Assembly: GCA_031266895.1 (NCBI GenBank)
Contig: JAISAD010000162.1
Span: 1 to 42,748 of the forward strand
Direction: 5' to 3'
Length of the DNA: 42,748 bases
From: Bacteroidales bacterium
GTDB taxonomy: Bacteria; Bacteroidota; Bacteroidia; Bacteroidales; WCHB1-69
Shown: in pieces, positions 26,010 to 34,058 of the stretch
Numbering within the stretch: position 1 is the first letter of the stretch
How the letters are laid out: every line of letters starts with the position of its first letter
Position numbers and translations under genes: made by a program
Notes under the pieces: generated by a model
The model's input: the letters and a program-made list of their open reading frames with translations, nothing else
Told to the model about the DNA's origin: nothing
The model's database searches: none

Positions 26010-26238
26010 CTTGACGAACCTTTTAGGGCAAATTTGCCCGTTCATCATCTTACGAACAAAGCTTTTAGCCCTCGCCGACTCATTCATCACCTTACGAACA
26101 AAGCTTTTAACCCTTGCCGACTCATTCATTATCTTACGAACGAAGCTTTTAGCCCTCGCTGGCTCATTCATAGCCTTACGAAGGAGGCTTTTAGCCTTTT
26201 CCGACTCGTTTATCACCTTACAAACAAAATTTTTATAT
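26010..26238. repeat. 42-bp tandem repeat array in the leader of the DUF6261-like gene
   Basis: Units beginning CTTACGAAC start at 26049, 26091, 26133 and 26175, exactly 42 bp apart, with a degenerate 39-bp unit before (26010) and a partial unit after (26217). A shared core reads ACAAAGCTTTTAGCC followed by a CTCATTCAT block. Because 42 is divisible by three, three frames stay open across the array. The plus frame from 25951 gives 14-residue repeats (LRTKLLALADSFIT), a second plus frame is open from 26034, and the minus frame gives MNESARAKSFVRKV-type repeats. None is clearly coding. The substitutions seen are only slightly enriched at the wobble column shared by the first plus frame and the minus frame. 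Confidence 0.85.
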
Positions 26239-26258
26239 CTATAATTAAAAATAATATC

Positions 26259-26984
26259 ATGCAAGAAGTTATTACCCGCATTAATTTGCAGCATTTAAAA
26301 AACGAAACCCACGTTCAGTTTAACGAAAGCGCAAACGCGCTCTTTGTAAAGTACAACCCTCAGACTTTGGGCATTGCGCCTTTGCATGCGCTGTTTAAGA
26401 CGGCGTTTGACAGGGAGATTGCGGCGCTCGACTTTATGCGCAAGAGCGAAATCACGGCACAGATTTTCGAGCAGGACAGGGTGCGAGACGCTGTCTTTCG
26501 CGGCTTTTCGGACACGGTGAAGGGCGCAATCCGCCATTTTGATCCCGCCTGGAGCGAAGCGGCTGAGCGCCTCCACAACCTCTTCAGGCACTATGGAAAT
26601 ATTGCCCAAAAGACTTTCGATGATGAGACGGCGGCCATCAACGACCTGCTACGCGAGCTGCAGGAGAAAAGTTTTGCCACTGCGATTACCCTGCTGGGCT
26701 TGACCCCCTGGCAGGAAAAGCTCCGGGAAGAAAACGACCGCTTTGCGCAGCTGATGATGGACAGATACAGGGAAACCGCCCAGAAAACACCCTATCGCAT
26801 GACGGCTGCGCGCCGCGATACCGACAAATACTATCACGCCATAATAGGTCAGCTGGAAAATATCTCTCTTGCCGCTACTGCCGACATTAGCGAGCTGGTT
26901 AGGGAGCTGAACGCCGTTACCGACCGCTTTAAAAGCATACTGGCCCAGGAGCGCGGAGAGCGGAAAAGGAAATCTGAAAATTAA
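26259..26984 (+). CDS. DUF6261-like protein of unknown function
   Basis: The ATG at 26259 gives 241 residues beginning MQEVITRINLQHLKNETHVQ. The frame is open upstream to 26034, but that part is the 42-bp repeat array and not family-like. The protein is predicted almost entirely alpha-helical and soluble, with no signal peptide: FNESANALFVKY, then ALFKTAFDREIAALDFMRKS, and a second half with DRYRETAQKTPYRMTAARRD. The opening and helical pattern match what I recall of DUF6261 proteins, which are frequent and often multicopy in Bacteroidales; I know of no function. The dockerin-bearing protease gene follows after only 7 nt. Confidence 0.72.
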   Translation: MQEVITRINLQHLKNETHVQFNESANALFVKYNPQTLGIAPLHALFKTAFDREIAALDFMRKSEITAQIFEQDRVRDAVFRGFSDTVKGAIRHFDPAWSEAAERLHNLFRHYGNIAQKTFDDETAAINDLLRELQEKSFATAITLLGLTPWQEKLREENDRFAQLMMDRYRETAQKTPYRMTAARRDTDKYYHAIIGQLENISLAATADISELVRELNAVTDRFKSILAQERGERKRKSEN

Positions 26985-26991
26985 AAGCAAA

Positions 26992-29900
26992 ATGAAGAAT
27001 AGTTATTGTATTTTTTGGCTCTCCTTAATAGGATTGAGCATAAGCGGAGGGCTAAACGCCCAGGATCGCAACAACCAGCATGAGGTGGTGCAGTTAGACC
27101 CGCAAATAAGCCACGCCGGCAGCGTGGCCAACGAAGTGCTGGTAAAGTTTAAAGCCGGCACAGCGGCGCAAATGCAGCAGATTGCCCCCAAAAGAATGCA
27201 GGCCGGCCTCAGCGCTGTGGATGCGGTACTGTCGCACTACGATATTGAAGTGGCCGAGCAGTTGCTCCCCAACGACAACCCCGGCCGTATGCTCAAAAGC
27301 ACGAAAGCCTACAGCGGAAACGATGTGGTGGAAACCTCTCTTAACCAGCTCTATCGGTTACAAGTAGCCGCCACCAGCGCCAAAAGCAGTTTTGAGCTGA
27401 TTGAGGAGCTAAAGGCCTTGCCGGAAGTGGAATTTGCCGAGCCGAACTACATAGTGTCGGCATTAGGAAGGGATTGCCTCGGTAGGGGTGCCGTCGAAGC
27501 AAACTCCACCACAACTGTCGAAGCAAACGATCCCCTCTACCCCCAGCAATGGGGCATCCCTGCGGTGGCACTTGACGCGCTTTACACCAAGCCTGTGCTG
27601 CCGAATGCCCCAAGGAAAGTGATTGCCATTCTCGATACCGGCGTTGACCCCGAACATCCCGACCTTGCGGCCAATATCTGGACAAACCCCGGTGAGCAGG
27701 GCGGAGCAGTCAACTACGATAACGACGGCAACGGCTTTAAAAACGACCTGCACGGCTGGGATTTTGTAAACAAAACCGCCACCGTAAACGACTTTAACAG
27801 CCACGGCACCCACTGCGCCGGTATTGCCGCCGCGGTAGCCGACAACAGTATCGGCATTGCGGGAGCAAATCCCAATGCGCTGATTATGCCCCTTGCCGTG
27901 CTGCAAAGCAACGGACAGGGCGATGTGGCCACCATAATTCAGGGCATTAACTATGCCAAAAATAACGGCGCCGATATTATTTCGATGTCTTTCGGCACCT
28001 ACGCCCACTCTATTGCCCTCGAGCAGGCTTTGGCTCAGGCTTACCAGAATTGCGTACTGGTGGCTGCGGCAGGGAATGATGCTTTGGGAATATACCCTTT
28101 ATGCGGCCTGCCAACATATCGACCTATGTTTCCTGCGGCTTATACTTTTGTGCTGGGAGTACAGGCATCGCAGCAAAATGACGCCATGTCAGTTTTTTCC
28201 AATTTTGACTGCGATGGGGCAACCTTTTCGCAGACTTCCGAAGAACAGCAATACAATTATGAATTAATGGCGCCCGGTACAGGAATTATTTCTACTGTAC
28301 CCAATGGACAATACCGCAGTTATAACGGCACTTCTATGGCTTGCCCATTGGTAGCAGGCGGTATTTCGGCTTTGCTCGACAGGAAAAACTTTGTTTCACA
28401 GGAAGAGTTGTGGGCTAATTTGATACAATCGTCAAACAGCAATGGTATTGTAGATTTTAACGCCGCCTGTAGCTTTGTACTGCAGCCGCAACTCCATATT
28501 ATTGCCATAGAAACCAACGACACCCTTAATGGAGACGGCGATATGCGAGCAGATGCGGGCGAACTGCTGCAAATTTACCCCACTTTAAAAAATACGGGCG
28601 GAGTAACAGGCGGGGAAAACGATACCATTTATTACAAGCTCGAATTTGCCGAATTTGAAGATGCTAATACGGCCACTATTTTAAACGGCGATACTAAATT
28701 TGGTTATATACTTTCTGCCTATTCCAAAATGAAAGCCGCCAATCCCATTAACCTGCAAATTAGCCCGGATGTAGTGGACGGCAGAGTTATAAAATTTGTA
28801 CTTACTGCTTGGCGCGGCAATCATTTAGGCGAAGTAAGCCAGGAATTTCAGGTTTATGTAGAAAACGGCGTGGAATTAAGCGGGATGCTGATGCACAACG
28901 ATACGCTGACTGCCGACAAGCATTATATTGTTACCGATAATTTCGCTATTCCCGAAGGAGTTACATTGGTTATAAAACCAGGAACAGTGCTGAAATTTAA
29001 AGATAATGTTAGAATGTCAAGTGCAGGACAAATAAAGGCAGTTGGAACTCCCGACAGTTTAATTTATTTTACAAAAACAGATTTAGGAAATGGTTGGGGT
29101 AATATATGGTTTAGTAATTATAGTTATACAGATAGTCTCAAATATTGTGTGATTGAATATGTCAACAATCAAACAAACAATCAAATGACTTACAATATGT
29201 CAGATATTATTTTTAGAAATAATACTATGAATTTTAGTACTATGAATATTTTTAATAGCAATATTAGTAATAATAGATGTTGGGTGATTAATAGCACGAA
29301 TTTTGAACATTGTAACATAGTTAATAATGATGCCTATCGGGGTGAGTATGGAGTATCATATGATATTAAATATTTTAGAGAAAACAATATTTTTTCTAAT
29401 TCCCTTTATAGTATACATTTAGTCGATGCAACTCCTGCTATTTATTATCAATCGCGACCTTCATATCACGGTTCTTCCGTAGAAACTATCGCCCGAAAAG
29501 GCATATTTGATTTTTATACTCCAAATAGTGGCATTTTCGGCGTTTATGATTTATCCAATATGCTTATCCGCCCCTATGCCCAAGCCCACGGCATTGTCTG
29601 GAAAGTAGTAGTAAATGGCTACGATGCGCAGGACGAATTTGATATGCTGCCTCCGCTGGGCGTAGGCACGCACGAGTTTAAGGTCTATTTTAACCGTGCC
29701 ATGGATACGCTCGTTGCGCCCATGGTGGCTATGGGCGTTCGCCCGCCCTATACGCAAAATGCCATAGCTGAAAACGGCCACTGGATAGTAGAAGACGACA
29801 GCACCTATATCTATGTCGCCAATTTTACCGTAAAGGCAGCCAGCACCACAGACGGTTTAAACCGGATTTATGTAGCCAATGCCCAGGATAATGAGCATTT

Positions 29901-31077
29901 TGAAATACCTTACGAAAATCAGCGCTTTAACGCTATAGTGCAGGCAGCCGGCAGCATGAGCAACGGCTTTATGGCCACCCCTGCCATGGGCAAAATCAAC
30001 CTGGAATGGGAAAAGCCCGAAGGCTACTTTGACGACCTGCTCGGCTATAACATGTACCGCTATGTTTGGGTAACCGACAGCACCACCAGCGATACGCTGA
30101 TGATAAACACTTCGCTGCTTAGCGACACGCTCTACACCGACTTTGACGTAATGCCGGGCAAAACCTACGGCTATATGTACAAAGTAATGCGTACCGACCT
30201 TGCCATGAACGACTACTCCAAAACTGTCTCTGCCTCTCCGCTCACCGCCGCCAAGGGAGATGCCAATGGCAGCTTGAGCATTGATGTGGCCGACATTGTC
30301 TCTACCGTATCGCATATCACAGGCGGCAACCCTCAACCCTTTATCTTCGAGGCGGCAGATGTTAATTCCGATGGGGTAGTCAATGTACTTGATATTGTAG
30401 CTATTGTCAATCTGATTTTGAATCCGCAGCCAGCTCCGCAAGGCGTAGGCATTGCCTCCACCGCCACTTACAGCATCGAAAGCGACACCCTGTTTATAGA
30501 AAGTCCGGCAACCCTGGGCGGCGTGCAGTTTAAAATCCATGCCGACAAAAATGCGGCAGCCATTCGCCCACTGGCGGCATTAAGCGGCTTTGAAAATGTA
30601 AGCCAGTGGCTCGACGACACCACCTACCTGTTGCTTGCCTTCAGCATGACCGGCAACGAAATCCCCGCAGGCCGAAACGCCCTGCTGCAGCTTGGCGAGG
30701 GCTCGGAACTGGCGGAAATTATCGCCTGCAACCCGCAGGGCGACAATATTCCTATAGTAAACGCCCCCACCGGTATTCCCACGATTGAAACGGTAACGAT
30801 AGCACACAACTGCGCCCTGAAAGTTTATCCCAATCCGTTCCGCTCGGCGCTGCACGTGCAGGTAACCACCCTTTTCAACACCAGCGCAAAGCTTGATCTG
30901 GAATTTACCGACCTTGCGGGAAGACAGCTGCACAAAGTCCGTGCGTTAGCCCCTGCCAACGGCGTTTACGAATACATCTGGAATGCTGCCGGCTTGCCCA
31001 AAGGCCTCTATTTCTGCACGCTGAAGGTAAATAATGAGGCAGTGAAAACCGAAAAAGTAATTTTTGCAGGAGAATAA
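26992..31077 (+). CDS. Secreted subtilisin-like serine protease with dockerin domain and T9SS tail
   Basis: The 1361-residue product begins with a signal peptide (MKNSYCIFWLSLIGLSISGG through NAQ). Residues about 45-155 resemble an I9-type propeptide (VLVKFKAGTAAQMQQI, then LPEVEFAEPNYIV). The S8 domain (about 195-495) has an intact triad: Asp215 (AILDTGVDPEHPDL), His271 (SHGTHCAGIAAA) and Ser448 (YNGTSMACPLVAG), plus Asn362 (AAAGND). Residues about 660-830 look like a right-handed beta-helix, Asn-rich and AT-rich in DNA. A dockerin-like pair of calcium loops lies at about 1089-1145 (GDANGSLSIDVADIV and DVNSDGVVNVLDIVAIVN). The end is a T9SS tail (LKVYPNPFRSAL to KVIFAGE). It is probably an active surface or released protease, likely held by the cohesin-like protein encoded 7 nt downstream. 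Confidence 0.9.
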   Translation: MKNSYCIFWLSLIGLSISGGLNAQDRNNQHEVVQLDPQISHAGSVANEVLVKFKAGTAAQMQQIAPKRMQAGLSAVDAVLSHYDIEVAEQLLPNDNPGRMLKSTKAYSGNDVVETSLNQLYRLQVAATSAKSSFELIEELKALPEVEFAEPNYIVSALGRDCLGRGAVEANSTTTVEANDPLYPQQWGIPAVALDALYTKPVLPNAPRKVIAILDTGVDPEHPDLAANIWTNPGEQGGAVNYDNDGNGFKNDLHGWDFVNKTATVNDFNSHGTHCAGIAAAVADNSIGIAGANPNALIMPLAVLQSNGQGDVATIIQGINYAKNNGADIISMSFGTYAHSIALEQALAQAYQNCVLVAAAGNDALGIYPLCGLPTYRPMFPAAYTFVLGVQASQQNDAMSVFSNFDCDGATFSQTSEEQQYNYELMAPGTGIISTVPNGQYRSYNGTSMACPLVAGGISALLDRKNFVSQEELWANLIQSSNSNGIVDFNAACSFVLQPQLHIIAIETNDTLNGDGDMRADAGELLQIYPTLKNTGGVTGGENDTIYYKLEFAEFEDANTATILNGDTKFGYILSAYSKMKAANPINLQISPDVVDGRVIKFVLTAWRGNHLGEVSQEFQVYVENGVELSGMLMHNDTLTADKHYIVTDNFAIPEGVTLVIKPGTVLKFKDNVRMSSAGQIKAVGTPDSLIYFTKTDLGNGWGNIWFSNYSYTDSLKYCVIEYVNNQTNNQMTYNMSDIIFRNNTMNFSTMNIFNSNISNNRCWVINSTNFEHCNIVNNDAYRGEYGVSYDIKYFRENNIFSNSLYSIHLVDATPAIYYQSRPSYHGSSVETIARKGIFDFYTPNSGIFGVYDLSNMLIRPYAQAHGIVWKVVVNGYDAQDEFDMLPPLGVGTHEFKVYFNRAMDTLVAPMVAMGVRPPYTQNAIAENGHWIVEDDSTYIYVANFTVKAASTTDGLNRIYVANAQDNEHFEIPYENQRFNAIVQAAGSMSNGFMATPAMGKINLEWEKPEGYFDDLLGYNMYRYVWVTDSTTSDTLMINTSLLSDTLYTDFDVMPGKTYGYMYKVMRTDLAMNDYSKTVSASPLTAAKGDANGSLSIDVADIVSTVSHITGGNPQPFIFEAADVNSDGVVNVLDIVAIVNLILNPQPAPQGVGIASTATYSIESDTLFIESPATLGGVQFKIHADKNAAAIRPLAALSGFENVSQWLDDTTYLLLAFSMTGNEIPAGRNALLQLGEGSELAEIIACNPQGDNIPIVNAPTGIPTIETVTIAHNCALKVYPNPFRSALHVQVTTLFNTSAKLDLEFTDLAGRQLHKVRALAPANGVYEYIWNAAGLPKGLYFCTLKVNNEAVKTEKVIFAGE

Positions 31078-31084
31078 AAACCGA

Positions 31085-34051
31085 ATGAAAAGATACATAA
31101 TAGCTTCATTTATACTGCTGCTGTCCGGTTTTGTGGTTGCTCAAAACACCATGCAAATCGGCTCGTATCAAACTCCGCCCGATACAGAACTTGAAATTGC
31201 GCTTGAAATCTCCAACACGGCGTACTTTACAGCGTTTCAGGCAGACATTCCAATTCCTGCGGGCTTTTCCTACGTGGTTGGTTCGGCTGTGCTTAATACA
31301 AGCCGCGCCGGCGGACACCAGTTTTCTGCCGCTATGGTGCAGGCAGGCCTTTTGCGCCTGATAGCCTATGCTGCAGACAACAGCGCATTTAACGGCAATT
31401 CGGGCGCGGTGGCGACTTTCCACTTGAAATCGGCAGCCTCTGCGGGCAATTTTGCCTTGCAGATTCAAAATGCCACAATTGGAAACAGCAGCGGAGAAAA
31501 TGTGCTCACAGGTGTGCAGGCAGGCAATGTTACAGTTGTGTCGCCTGAAATTGCACTGTCGGGCACATCGCTCAATTATGGCCGCACAGCCTTGCAAAGT
31601 TCGCCCACCCGCACTTTTGTAATTCAGAATACCGGCAATGCGTCGTTAACCGTCAACAGCTTCAATTTCAGCAGTGCGGAGTTTTCCACTAATGAGACTT
31701 TGCCGTTCAGCATTGCGGCAAACACAGGTAAAACCGTTCCCATAACTTTTGCGCCCCTGACTAAGGGAGCAAAAAATGCGCAGCTGATTATCGGGAGCAG
31801 CGATTACGACGAACCGACTGTAACGGTCGGATTTCAGGCCATTGCCTACGCTGTGAACGAATTGCACACAGGCAACGCGAGCGGCGCGTCGGAGAGCGTG
31901 CAGACTCTGGAGTTTTCTATTAATAACATGGAAGCTTTTACAGGCTTTCAATTTGACTTGAAACTGCCCGCTGCGCTGACTTATGCAGCCGGTTCGGCAA
32001 TGCTTTTTCGTGCTGACGGACATTCGGTATCGGTAAATCAGTTTAACGACACCTTGCGTGTGGTGGCTTTTTCGTTTGCTAACCATAATTTTACAGGCAG
32101 CAGCGGAAAAGTGCTGAGCTTAAATTTTGCACTTAACGGCATTGCCGGCAACTATCCGCTGGCGATTTCAAATGTAATTATGGTGAACAGTCAGAGTGAA
32201 AATATTTTGTCTGACAAATACAACGGCACGCTGCATATTACCTCGCCCGACATCGCCGCTGCCATAAGCTTGAATTTCGGTGAAGTTTCCATTCTGGAAA
32301 CAAAGGAGATGATGCACCGCATTCATAATTACGGACAGGAGCCGCTGATTCTAAATCAGCTGCAATTTTCAAATTCTTGCTTTTCGAGTCCGCAAACCTT
32401 GCCGCTAACCATTCCGGCAGGCGGCTATTTTGATTTGCCTGTGCGGTTTCAGCAGGCGGCAAAAGGCGTAGCTAGCGGCGTGCTCAAAATTTTCGGAAAC
32501 GACCCTGACGAAAACCCGTTTGAAATCACATTGTCGGGAAATGCTTACATGCCTAACCGGTTGAAAATAGTTTCCGATACTGTCAGCGCAAGCGAGGCCG
32601 CCATTGAAATAGAGATTGAAAATTACGAAGACTTTGTCGCCTTTCAGTTTGATTTAAATTTTCCTGTGGACGTTACACCCAATTTGGAAAATATAGCTTT
32701 AACCGGCCGCAAGCAAAATCACGGCATTTCGGCAAGCTCCATTTCTGAAGATACGGTTCGAATAGTGGTATTCAGCGTAACGCAGCAAAATTTTCTGGGA
32801 AATTCGGGCACAGTGGTCAGGATCCCGTTTACTGCCCGCTGCGGAAATTACAGCTTTTCACTCGGTAATGCCCTGGTTAGCAATGCGCAGTCTGAAAATA
32901 TTTTGCGAAGCACGGAAAGCGGCGCAGTAGAAATCTATCTGGATACGATAAGGATTAACGAAGCAATCTGTCAGGGTGAAGCGTATAGCTTTTTCGGACA
33001 AATGCTAACAACAGCAGGAGACTATGCCCACACTTTGCCATCCACCAGCGGTTGTGACAGCGTAGTAACCCTGCACCTAATCGTTAATCAGTCCGTTACT
33101 AACAGTTTCTCCGCCTCTTCCTGCCTGTCTTATGCATGGAACGGCCAAACCTATATGCAAAGCGGCGACTATCAGCAAACTTTCACAGCCGCCAGCGGCT
33201 GCGACAGCGTAGTCACCTTGCACTTAATTATTAGCCAGTCCGTTACTAACAGTTTCTCCGCCTCTTCCTGCCTGTCTTATGCATGGAACGGCCAAACCTA
33301 TACGCAGAGCGGCGACTATCAGCAAACTTTCACCGCTGTCAGCGGCTGCGACAGCGTAGTAACTCTGCACTTAATCGTTAATCAGCCCGTTGCTAACAGT
33401 TTCTCCGCCTCTTCCTGCCTGTCTTATGCATGGAACGGCCAAACCTATATGCAAAGTGGCGACTATCAGCAAACTTTCACTGCTGCCAGCGGCTGTGACA
33501 GCGTGGTAACGCTTAGCCTGACAATTGCTCCTGCTCCCGATATGCCCGAAGCCATAGCAGGAGAAACAGCTATCACCCAAAGCAATAGTTACAGTTACAG
33601 TATTTCACCGGTGGCTAATGCTTCCTGCTATACTTGGACTGTTAGCAATCCTGCATGGGAGCTTGTTTCCGACTGTGATATTTATGCCACGCTCCATATC
33701 ACCTCCTCAGGAAGCGGAATATTAAGCGTAGCAGCTATTAACGACTGCGACACTTCCGAAGCAAGCATGCTCGAAATCACCTCTTCTGTAGGCATTACAT
33801 TGCTGAACAGCAACACTTCCATTAAGATTTATCCCAATCCGGCACAAACGCACATCGACCTTGTTTTGCCTGAAGATGCACAGCAGGGGGAATTTGCATT
33901 ATACGATGCTCAGGGCAAACTCTTAATGAAGCGAAATATTAAAAACGAGAGCCGTATTGACATTCGGCATCTCGTTCCAGGCATGTATATGTATCAAATT
34001 GATACAAAAGGAAAAGTATTCCCGGGAAAATTACTGATAGATACCCGGTAA
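31085..34051 (+). CDS. Secreted protein with three cohesin-like modules, GCDS repeats and T9SS tail
   Basis: The start at 31085 gives 988 residues with the signal peptide MKRYIIASFILLLSGFVVAQ. Three homologous cohesin-like modules occupy about 21-152, 257-386 and 490-619. All share the order xFxAFQxDxxxP or GFQFDL/AFQFDL, a GH-containing loop, an LRxxxYS/VRIVVFS strand, NFxGxSGxV, and an SxxENIL motif near the end. Two choice-of-anchor-D/ASH-like Ig modules (about 153-256 and 387-489) alternate with them. Residues about 620-816 are four Cys-containing GCDSVVTLHL modules, and about 817-899 an Ig/PKD-like domain. The end is a T9SS tail (IKIYPNPAQTHIDLVL to LLIDTR). It follows the dockerin-bearing protease by 7 nt. 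A scaffold role is inferred from that pairing; binding is unproven. Confidence 0.85.
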   Translation: MKRYIIASFILLLSGFVVAQNTMQIGSYQTPPDTELEIALEISNTAYFTAFQADIPIPAGFSYVVGSAVLNTSRAGGHQFSAAMVQAGLLRLIAYAADNSAFNGNSGAVATFHLKSAASAGNFALQIQNATIGNSSGENVLTGVQAGNVTVVSPEIALSGTSLNYGRTALQSSPTRTFVIQNTGNASLTVNSFNFSSAEFSTNETLPFSIAANTGKTVPITFAPLTKGAKNAQLIIGSSDYDEPTVTVGFQAIAYAVNELHTGNASGASESVQTLEFSINNMEAFTGFQFDLKLPAALTYAAGSAMLFRADGHSVSVNQFNDTLRVVAFSFANHNFTGSSGKVLSLNFALNGIAGNYPLAISNVIMVNSQSENILSDKYNGTLHITSPDIAAAISLNFGEVSILETKEMMHRIHNYGQEPLILNQLQFSNSCFSSPQTLPLTIPAGGYFDLPVRFQQAAKGVASGVLKIFGNDPDENPFEITLSGNAYMPNRLKIVSDTVSASEAAIEIEIENYEDFVAFQFDLNFPVDVTPNLENIALTGRKQNHGISASSISEDTVRIVVFSVTQQNFLGNSGTVVRIPFTARCGNYSFSLGNALVSNAQSENILRSTESGAVEIYLDTIRINEAICQGEAYSFFGQMLTTAGDYAHTLPSTSGCDSVVTLHLIVNQSVTNSFSASSCLSYAWNGQTYMQSGDYQQTFTAASGCDSVVTLHLIISQSVTNSFSASSCLSYAWNGQTYTQSGDYQQTFTAVSGCDSVVTLHLIVNQPVANSFSASSCLSYAWNGQTYMQSGDYQQTFTAASGCDSVVTLSLTIAPAPDMPEAIAGETAITQSNSYSYSISPVANASCYTWTVSNPAWELVSDCDIYATLHITSSGSGILSVAAINDCDTSEASMLEITSSVGITLLNSNTSIKIYPNPAQTHIDLVLPEDAQQGEFALYDAQGKLLMKRNIKNESRIDIRHLVPGMYMYQIDTKGKVFPGKLLIDTR
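33091..33531 (+). repeat. Three tandem 147-bp repeats
   Basis: The sequence GTCCGTTACTAACAGTTTCT recurs at 33091 and 33238, and as GCCCGTTGCTAACAG at 33385, exactly 147 bp apart. Each unit encodes a 49-residue module with SASSCLSYAWNGQTY and GCDSVVTL. Near-identity at DNA level indicates recent expansion or gene conversion. Confidence 0.9.
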
Positions 34052-34058
34052 CATCCGG

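Noticed and set aside
26010..26238. 42-bp repeats as a CRISPR array
   Set aside because: Units are directly contiguous with no variable spacers, and there are no cas genes in the window.
33091..33531. 147-bp repeats as a non-coding array
   Set aside because: They remain in frame inside a long gene and encode complete GCDS modules.
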